The notes under the pieces are model-generated. The model was given only the letters and a program-made list of their open reading frames with translations. It made no database searches and was not told where the DNA came from. This document shows positions 33,494 through 33,927 of a stretch of 33,927 bases of DNA, piece by piece. A program made the position numbers and the translations under genes. Source of the stretch: Planctomycetota bacterium (lineage in GTDB: Bacteria; Planctomycetota; Planctomycetia; Gemmatales; Gemmataceae); contig VGYC01000067.1 in the NCBI GenBank assembly GCA_016873095.1, positions 1-33,927 of the forward strand. Direction: 5' to 3'. The stretch's first letter is position 1. Every line of letters begins with the position of its first letter.

Positions 33494-33831
33494 GGCGGAT
33501 CCTTTCATGAAGTCAAACGCGGAGAGATCATGCAGAAGATTGTCGGCGATCGAGCGGCGAGGGTCAAGCGTCTTGCGCATTCGCCGCGTCGGCCGCGTCG
33601 GCCGCGTCGCCGCGTCGTGTGTCGTGCGTCGTGTCAAACCAAGATAAAAATGCCCCCATGTGATGAATGGGAAGCAGCGAATGCGAGCCAGTTGCGTTGC
33701 TGGGCCGGCGGGGGGGGCAGGCGCGGGGCCGCGGGGTGACGGGATGACGCGACGCGGGCGCGGAGAGGCCGGGCACGCGATGCGGACGGGGGACGGGACC
33801 AGGGGGTGAGCGCGGGTCGGAGGCGTGGACG
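33494..33831. other. Intergenic stretch with a CG-rich low-complexity run
   Basis: About 340 bases upstream of the DUF1080 gene. At 33582-33635 the sequence is a degenerate tandem of CGCGTCGGC / CGTCGTGTC units. From about 33700 it becomes strongly G-biased on the + strand, with runs of eight or more G (33710-33718). No supported gene or clear promoter was seen here. The promoter of the minus-strand DUF1080 gene should be here. Confidence 0.5.
33582..33635. repeat. Short degenerate tandem repeat, (CGCGTCGGC/GTCGTG)n
   Basis: Several copies of CGCGTCGGC are followed by GTCGTGTGTCGTGCGTCGTG. This is simple-sequence DNA just upstream of the DUF1080 gene and may vary in copy number between strains; that is an inference. 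Confidence 0.55.
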
Positions 33832-33927
33832 TTACACGGCGGCGTCTTGCTCGGTCGGCGCCATGGGTGCTTGGATCAGGGCGCGCAGCGATTTAGCGAT
33901 GGGCGACAACTTCATCTTGCCGTACGT
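33832..33927 (-). CDS. C-terminal end of an unidentified gene (partial)
   Basis: Reading the minus strand from the window edge gives 31 residues ending in a TAA stop at 33832-33834. The segment reads KMKLSPIAKSLRALIQAP and ends TEQDAAV, a helix-like tail. No family can be named from so little. The frame stays open to the right edge. The gene would be upstream of and in the same direction as the DUF1080 gene, separated by about 340 bases. Confidence 0.4.
   Translation of the reverse strand, partial: TYGKMKLSPIAKSLRALIQAPMAPTEQDAAV

Noticed and set aside
33632-33637. TTGACA on the minus strand upstream of the DUF1080 gene
   Set aside because: No -10 box lies at the right distance; the following sequence is the CG-rich tandem repeat.

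Overview
The window looks like chromosomal DNA from a member of the Planctomycetota, most likely a Gemmata-like lineage. The phylum rests on families typical of it found together: a DUF1549/DUF1553 plus DUF1501 pair, a double DUF1080 protein, a CRTAC1-like FG-GAP/ASPIC protein, a WD40 propeller protein, Uma2, a GT-C-like membrane protein with a TPR-like tail, and many secreted hypothetical proteins. The DNA is GC-rich, and because of this long meaningless open frames lie antisense to real genes. The genus is an inference only. No tRNA, rRNA, CRISPR array, phage or intact insertion sequence was seen.

Layout. 1-3600 (+): a secreted hypothetical protein, a multi-pass membrane protein, two possible small genes with good ribosome sites, and a secreted protein extremely rich in cysteine and then tyrosine/proline, closed by a strong terminator. 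3621-7006 (-): a secreted protein with a c-type haem motif, a SAM methyltransferase and a seven-bladed WD40 protein. 7054-7840: a probable AraC regulator remnant and a VOC/glyoxalase-fold gene. 8089-10941 (+): a compact surface-sugar cassette made of a WecE-like aminotransferase, a glycosyltransferase and a NeuD/PglD-like acyltransferase; a large inverted repeat sits inside it. 11039-14616 (-): DUF1501 and DUF1549/DUF1553 genes with a Uma2 nuclease-fold gene between them. 14755-17204 (-): an alpha/beta hydrolase, an M24 peptidase and a CAP-domain protein. 17524-19035 (+): a secreted beta-sandwich-like protein, preceded by a small element with terminal inverted repeats. 19152-24401 (-): a trypsin-like protease fused to four copies of a ~183-residue module, a GT2 glycosyltransferase and a Tat-type metallophosphoesterase. 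24432-29011 (+): a MetE-core-like protein and a large GT-C/TPR protein. 29018-31258 (-): the CRTAC1-like protein. 31466-31912 (+): nucleoside diphosphate kinase. 32156-33493 (-): a double DUF1080 protein. The window closes with the C-terminal end of a minus-strand gene.

The genes point mainly to cell-envelope and extracellular work: glycan building (aminotransferase, three glycosyltransferase-type proteins, acyltransferase), polysaccharide or sugar breakdown (DUF1080, DUF1549/DUF1501) and secreted scaffold or binding proteins. The least explained items are the cysteine-rich secreted protein, the protease with the 183-residue repeats, the two small genes at 1902-2411, and the two inverted-repeat elements at 9281-9366 and 17375-17487.
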